Source: Pseudomonas sp.
GTDB taxonomy: Bacteria; Pseudomonadota; Gammaproteobacteria; Pseudomonadales; Pseudomonadaceae
Assembly: GCF_002796985.1 (NCBI RefSeq)
Contig: NZ_PEKX01000007.1
Span: forward strand, 486,284-550,283
Length of the DNA stretch: 64,000 nt
Reading direction: 5' to 3'
A program made the position numbers and the translations under genes. The notes under the pieces were generated by a model. The model made no database searches, was not told the DNA's origin, and saw only the letters and a list, made by a program, of their open reading frames with translations. Below are positions 60,399 through 64,000 of this stretch, one piece after another (the first letter of the stretch is position 1; every line of letters starts with the position of its first letter).

Positions 60399-61580
60399 AT
60401 GAACGGCCCGCTCGCCTCACTGAAAGTCCTCGATTTCTCCACCCTGCTGCCGGGGCCGTTCGCCTCGCTGCTGCTGGCCGACATGGGCGCCCAGGTGCTG
60501 CGCGTGGAATCCCCCACGCGCATGGACCTGGTGCGCGTGCTGCCGCCGCATGTGGACGGCACCTCCGCCAGCCACGCCTACCTCAACCGCAACAAGCGCT
60601 GCATGGCGCTGGACCTGAAGCAGGCCGAGGCGGTGGAGGTGGTGAAGCAACTGGTGCAGGAATACGACATCGTGCTGGAGCAGTTCCGCCCCGGCGTGAT
60701 GGACAAGCTGGGCGTGGGCTACGAGGCGCTCAAGGCGATCAACCCGAAGCTGATCTACGTGTCGATCACCGGTTACGGCCAGACCGGACCGTTCCGCGAC
60801 CGCGCAGGGCACGACATCAACTACCTGGCCCTGGCCGGGGTCGCCAGCTACACCGGCCGCCGCGAGAGCGGCCCGCTGCCGCTGGGTGTGCAACTGGCGG
60901 ACATTGGCGGCGGCTCGCTGCATGGTGTGATGGGGCTGCTGGCGGCGGTCATCCATCGGCAGCAGACAGGGGAGGGGCAGCAGGTCGACGTGAGCATGAC
61001 CGACTGTGCCTTCAGCCTGCACGGCATGGCCGGCGCGGGCTATCTCGCGGCGGGCGTGGAGCCGGAGATGGAAGCCCTCGCGCTCAACGGCGGCAGCTTC
61101 TACGACTACTACCGCACCCGTGATGGTCGCTGGTTCTCGGTGGGCAGCCTGGAGCCGCAGTTCATGCAGCAGTTCTGCGCCGCCATCGGCCGCCCGGAGC
61201 TGGCCGCCCGTGGGCTTTCGCCCAAGTCGGAGGATCAGCAGGCGCTCAAGCGCGAGATCGCCATCGAGTTCGAGAAGCAGGATTTCGCCCAGTGGCAGGA
61301 GCGCTTCGCCGCGCTGGACGCCTGCGTCGAGCCGATGCTGTCGCTGGCCGAGGCGGTTGAGCATCCACAGTTGCGAGAACGCGGCGTGGTCACCCAGGTG
61401 CCCAACGGCAAGGGTGGCGAGCAGCGGCAGGTGGCTTGTCCGATTCGCTTCTCTGCCGGCCTGCCCGAGCCACGCCATATTGGCGCCGCATTGGGCGCGC
61501 ACACGGCGGAAGTCTTGGCGGAGCTGGGATATTCGGCCGAGCAGGTGCAGGCGCTGAAGGCGGCGAAGGTCATCGCCTGA
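60399..61580 (+). CDS. CaiB/BaiF family protein, alpha-methylacyl-CoA racemase-like
   Basis: 393 residues from the ATG at 60399 (AACAGGAG upstream). N-terminal KVLDFSTLLPGPFASLLLAD, then DRAGHDINYLALAGVASYTG, where His-Asp match the racemase catalytic pair region, and VQLADIGGGSLHGVMGLLAA with the second Asp. These fit alpha-methylacyl-CoA racemase better than formyl-CoA transferase. With the acyl-CoA dehydrogenase it may handle methyl-branched acyl-CoAs. CoA-transferase activity is the alternative. Confidence 0.87.
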   Translation: MNGPLASLKVLDFSTLLPGPFASLLLADMGAQVLRVESPTRMDLVRVLPPHVDGTSASHAYLNRNKRCMALDLKQAEAVEVVKQLVQEYDIVLEQFRPGVMDKLGVGYEALKAINPKLIYVSITGYGQTGPFRDRAGHDINYLALAGVASYTGRRESGPLPLGVQLADIGGGSLHGVMGLLAAVIHRQQTGEGQQVDVSMTDCAFSLHGMAGAGYLAAGVEPEMEALALNGGSFYDYYRTRDGRWFSVGSLEPQFMQQFCAAIGRPELAARGLSPKSEDQQALKREIAIEFEKQDFAQWQERFAALDACVEPMLSLAEAVEHPQLRERGVVTQVPNGKGGEQRQVACPIRFSAGLPEPRHIGAALGAHTAEVLAELGYSAEQVQALKAAKVIA

Positions 61581-61586
61581 CCAGCA

Positions 61587-62084
61587 TCACTCGCGGCGGG
61601 TTTCGCCGGTGAAGATCAGCGTCGCGCGGCAGCGCCGGCAGTAGTAGCGGCGGCCCTGGGCGACCAGGTTGTGGCGCTGGGACGAAAAGGGGAACTCGTT
61701 GCCCTCGCCGCAATGGCAGCGGTACAGATAACGGGTGGAGCGGCGTCGCTTGATCTCATAGGTGTGGCAGCGATCCGGCGGCAGGCCGTAGATGCCGCGC
61801 ATGATCAGCTGCCACTCCTCGCCATGTGGGCGGATACGCGGGCCGAACATCTGATGGGCGATCAAGTGGGCCACTTCGTGGGCCACAGTCTGCTGCAGGA
61901 AGTGTTCGTGGTTTTCCCGGTACAGCTGAGGGTTGAAGCGCAGCAGGTTTTCATCCAGGTGGGCGACGCCGGCCTTCTGGCCGCGTAGCCGGAAGCTCAC
62001 TTCCGGGCGGGGAAAGCGCCGCTGGAAGAAGGCTTCGGCCTGCTGGTAGCAGGCTTCGACGCGAGCGTTGAGCTGTTCGGGCAT
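61587..62084 (-). CDS. sprT: SprT-family zinc metalloprotease-like protein
   Basis: 165 residues, the same length as E. coli SprT, from the ATG at 62084. Zinc-protease motif VAHEVAHLIAHQMFG (HExxH variant HEVAH) and a C-terminal zinc ribbon with Cys pairs YRCHCGEGN and YYCRRCRATL. The upstream frame could be read further into a REP element (residues like RRSELAREQ) but that extension is not coding. Function is unclear; related human SPRTN cuts DNA-protein crosslinks. Confidence 0.92.
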   Translation of the reverse strand: MPEQLNARVEACYQQAEAFFQRRFPRPEVSFRLRGQKAGVAHLDENLLRFNPQLYRENHEHFLQQTVAHEVAHLIAHQMFGPRIRPHGEEWQLIMRGIYGLPPDRCHTYEIKRRRSTRYLYRCHCGEGNEFPFSSQRHNLVAQGRRYYCRRCRATLIFTGETRRE

Positions 62085-62212
62085 ACAGTGGTTCTCCGAC
62101 GGGGGCAGATTATGCCGCAGTCGGAGCGCGGGTGGAGGATTTCTCGCGGCCACTCGTCTGCCCTGCAGATTCAGGCAAGTCGGAAGGCGTTTCAGGCAAG
62201 CACCGCTTTTCT

Positions 62213-62290
62213 GTAGGAGCGAGCTTGCTCGCGAACCACCTGGCGATGGAGCCACCGGCGAGCATTGTTCGCGAGCAAGCTCGCTCCTAC
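62213..62290 (+). repeat. REP pair, GAGCTTGCTCGCGA family
   Basis: Left arm GTAGGAGCGAGCTTGCTCGC, right arm GCGAGCAAGCTCGCTCCTAC, 78 bp in all, between sprT and the Yip1-family gene. Confidence 0.95.
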
Positions 62291-62304
62291 GAAGAGCCAA
62301 AAAG

Positions 62305-62333
62305 AAACCGGGCCACGAGGGCCCGGTTTTTTT
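62305..62333 (-). terminator. Terminator after Yip1-family gene (possibly bidirectional)
   Basis: AAACCGGGCC / GGCCCGGTTT type hairpin with seven T on the plus strand and TTTCTTTTT on the minus strand. It ends the gene at 62347-62943. Confidence 0.9.
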
Positions 62334-62346
62334 GCACAGCATGAGA

Positions 62347-62943
62347 TCAAGTGTATTCCGGGCCGACGCCGCTGCCCCAGAGGATGACCGACAGGGCCAT
62401 CATCGCCACCAGCACCACCAGTCCTACCGCCAGTACCGAGCTGGAGAACAGGAAGCCTTCATCCTTGTGAATGTTCATGAAGGTCGGGATGCCGACGTAG
62501 AGCAGGTAGACGGTGTAGCAAACTGCGGCGGTGCCGATGATCATGCCCAGCCACAGGTGCGGGTAGAGCGCCGCCAGTCCGCCGATGAACAGCGGGGTAG
62601 CGGTGTACGCGGCGAAGACGATGCATTGGGTCAGCGATGGTGATGCGTCGTAGGTGCGGGCCATCCAGTGAATGAATGCGCCCATGATGGCGACGCCGGC
62701 GAGCATGGCGATGTAGGTCATGATGGTCAGCTGGATCGCACTGGCGGCCGTCAGCTTGACCGGTCCTGCATTGCCCAGTACCCAGCCGACCTGCGTGGTG
62801 CCGATGTAGGCGGAAATGACCGGGATGGCAGCGAGGATCAGGACGTGCGTCAGGTACATGTGGCTGATGGATTCTTCTTCGCCACGGATGTCCTGCCATT
62901 CCTGATCGGGATGGGTGAAGAGCCCCCACACATGATGGATCAT
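62347..62943 (-). CDS. Yip1-family membrane protein
   Basis: 198 residues with five hydrophobic segments. MIHHVWGLFTHPDQEWQDIR is the usual amphipathic start, and AAYTATPLFIGGLAALYPHL the conserved Y-T-x-x-P-x-x-x-x-G stretch. Inner-membrane location; function unknown. ATG at 62943, preceded by AGAGGAGAATGCTGAC. Confidence 0.9.
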   Translation of the reverse strand: MIHHVWGLFTHPDQEWQDIRGEEESISHMYLTHVLILAAIPVISAYIGTTQVGWVLGNAGPVKLTAASAIQLTIMTYIAMLAGVAIMGAFIHWMARTYDASPSLTQCIVFAAYTATPLFIGGLAALYPHLWLGMIIGTAAVCYTVYLLYVGIPTFMNIHKDEGFLFSSSVLAVGLVVLVAMMALSVILWGSGVGPEYT

Positions 62944-63103
62944 GTCAGCATTCTCCTCTTCTTATAGAAGGTCGCCCCCCAGCGAGGCGCCGAATACGCG
63001 TAGCCAGCGTCATCCGGTGCCCGGCCGACCTATGCGACCTTAAGTCGCAGTATAGGAATGGCTGCAGGCCACGTCGTCCGTGGGGTTAGAGCAAATGGAA
63101 GTT

Positions 63104-63700
63104 TCACGGGCGGCTGTAATAGCGCTGCAGAATTTCCATGGCCTTGTTGATCGACTGCAGGCGCGTGGTGCTGCCGCCCCGATCGGGGTGGTGCTGGCTG
63201 ACCAGTTGGCGGTAGCGCAGCTTGATCAGCGCGTAGTCCACCGGGCCGTCTTCCAGCTCGAAAAGGGCCAGTGCGGCGGCCTTTTCCTCGTTGCCTTGCA
63301 TTCGCGTCCAGAAGCTTTCCAGCAGCTTCTCCACATCGCGCTCGGTGGTTTCCTTCAGGTGCTTCTCTTCGAGGTAATAAGCGCGCAGAGCGTCCTGCTC
63401 GCCGAGTGCCTGCACCCCGCTCATATAGGGAGAAAGGCGGATCTGCAGCGGGCCGATCTCCAGGTGCGCGGTGTTCTCTTCCCAGAGCCGGTCGCGCAGG
63501 CGGTACAGCGCGTTGAAGACCATGAAGTGGGTGCGGAACAGCACCAGTTTGTCGGTCAGCGGCAGATTGGGCACATGGGTGGAATGCCGAGCCTTCAATT
63601 GCTGGATCAACTGGAATTCGGAGATTCCCTCAGGCGCTTCCCGCAGCAGCTGCAGGAGCTGGTCTGTCAGGTCGAGGGAAGGATCGAGGTCGGGCGTCAT
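63104..63700 (-). CDS. DnaJ-related protein with C-terminal J domain
   Basis: 198 residues. The N-terminal 125 residues match the DNAJ-related helical domain (LLREAPEGISEFQLIQQLKA); the C-terminal 60 form a J domain with KLRYRQLVSQHHPDRGGSTT, so the HPD motif needed to stimulate DnaK ATPase is present. A co-chaperone for DnaK or a paralogue. Divergent from ttcA. Confidence 0.92.
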   Translation of the reverse strand: MTPDLDPSLDLTDQLLQLLREAPEGISEFQLIQQLKARHSTHVPNLPLTDKLVLFRTHFMVFNALYRLRDRLWEENTAHLEIGPLQIRLSPYMSGVQALGEQDALRAYYLEEKHLKETTERDVEKLLESFWTRMQGNEEKAAALALFELEDGPVDYALIKLRYRQLVSQHHPDRGGSTTRLQSINKAMEILQRYYSRP

Positions 63701-63801
63701 GCTGTCAGATTAGCAGTACCCCGATAGAGGGGCTGGGGTATGCGTCGCTTTGCGCGTAAAATGTCCGGCTTTTCGTCTTGCCCTTCGGATTCCAGAGCAC
63801 C

Positions 63802-64000
63802 ATGGCCAGCACCCTTTCGGTCAACCAGAACAAACTGCAGAAACGCCTGCGCCGCCAGGTTGGCGAAGCGGTCACCGACTTCAACATGATCGAGGACGGC
63901 GACAAGGTGATGGTCTGCCTGTCCGGCGGCAAGGACAGCTATACCCTGCTGGACATCCTGCTGTACCTGCAGAAAGTGGCGCCGATCCAGTTCGAGATCG
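63802..64000 (+). CDS. ttcA: tRNA 2-thiocytidine(32) synthetase TtcA, 3' end cut by window
   Basis: 66 codons visible. MASTLSVNQNKLQKRLRRQV starts the protein, and VMVCLSGGKDSYTLLDILLY contains the PP-loop SGGKDS that binds ATP. TtcA thiolates C32 in tRNA using an iron-sulfur cluster; its later Cys-x-x-Cys motif lies outside the window. ATG at 63802. Confidence 0.95.
   Translation, partial: MASTLSVNQNKLQKRLRRQVGEAVTDFNMIEDGDKVMVCLSGGKDSYTLLDILLYLQKVAPIQFEI

Noticed and set aside
62085..62342. N-terminal extension of sprT including residues translated from a REP element
   Set aside because: The extension reads REP DNA, lacks a ribosome site, and the 165-residue version already equals the family length.

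Overview
The window is about 64 kb of a GC-rich Pseudomonas chromosome. It most resembles the P. aeruginosa lineage (P. nitroreducens / citronellolis / knackmussii type). Evidence for this is the gene content (braCDEFG, fadD1/fadD2, an OprP/OprO porin, small Pseudomonas-only families such as DUF3509, DUF5064 and DUF2288), the phrS locus next to an alkB-like gene, and many Pseudomonas REP elements. I see no prophage, insertion sequence, CRISPR array, rRNA or tRNA. The window cuts trmD at the left edge and ttcA at the right edge.

Layout. 1-9.2 kb is core: trmD-rplS, a hotdog acyl-CoA thioesterase, a membrane protein with a tandem MshEN-type motif, a CPA1 antiporter, then xerD, dsbC, hom and thrC. 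9.3-11 kb holds four small Pseudomonas-type genes. 11.3-16.2 kb is the branched-chain amino acid ABC transporter braCDEFG. 16.4-19.7 kb is an overlapping operon for a phosphonate/selenate-type oxyanion ABC transporter. 19.8-21.5 kb encodes a beta-hydroxyacid dehydrogenase and a hydroxypyruvate-isomerase-like protein. 21.5-30.7 kb carries an MHYT-GGDEF-EAL protein (NbdA type), a phosphoethanolamine transferase, a universal stress protein, rapA, an AlkB-like dioxygenase and small genes. 30.8-31.04 kb is the phrS small RNA, whose reading frame matches the cbb3-oxidase subunit CcoM. 31.1-34.2 kb is an AaeB/DUF1656/HlyD efflux operon. 34.2-41.5 kb has an MFS transporter, a MaoC-like hydratase, a lysophospholipase-like hydrolase and two acyl-CoA synthetases. 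41.5-53.4 kb has a chemoreceptor, hrpA, a glutathione transferase, a HIT protein, a lipoprotein, a diguanylate cyclase, an MFS/LysR pair and an ankyrin protein. 53.8-64 kb has a FabH-like synthase with an ECF sigma factor and zinc-finger partner, a DedA-rhodanese fusion, a phosphate-type porin, a GNAT protein, an acyl-CoA dehydrogenase with a racemase-like CoA-transferase family protein, sprT, a Yip1 protein, a DnaJ-related protein and ttcA.

How the genes fit together. Three themes recur. Acyl-CoA metabolism: thioesterase, fadD1, fadD2, MaoC hydratase, lipase-like hydrolase, FabH-like shunt enzyme, acyl-CoA dehydrogenase and racemase-like protein. Cyclic-di-GMP: MshEN membrane protein, MHYT-GGDEF-EAL protein and a GGEEF cyclase. 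Oxygen, nutrient and envelope stress: ANR-box phrS/ccoM, a candidate Pho-box porin, eptA, usp and rapA.

Most notable observations: (1) a protein with two canonical MshEN cyclic-di-GMP motifs fused to a membrane segment and an unknown periplasmic domain; (2) a complete REP pair of 117 bp inserted in frame inside hrpA; (3) the dual coding/regulatory phrS-ccoM locus behind a well-formed class II ANR promoter; (4) a near-perfect 24-bp MarR/SlyA-like palindrome lying between the -35 and -10 of the efflux operon; (5) an acyl-synthase/ECF sigma/zinc-finger operon.
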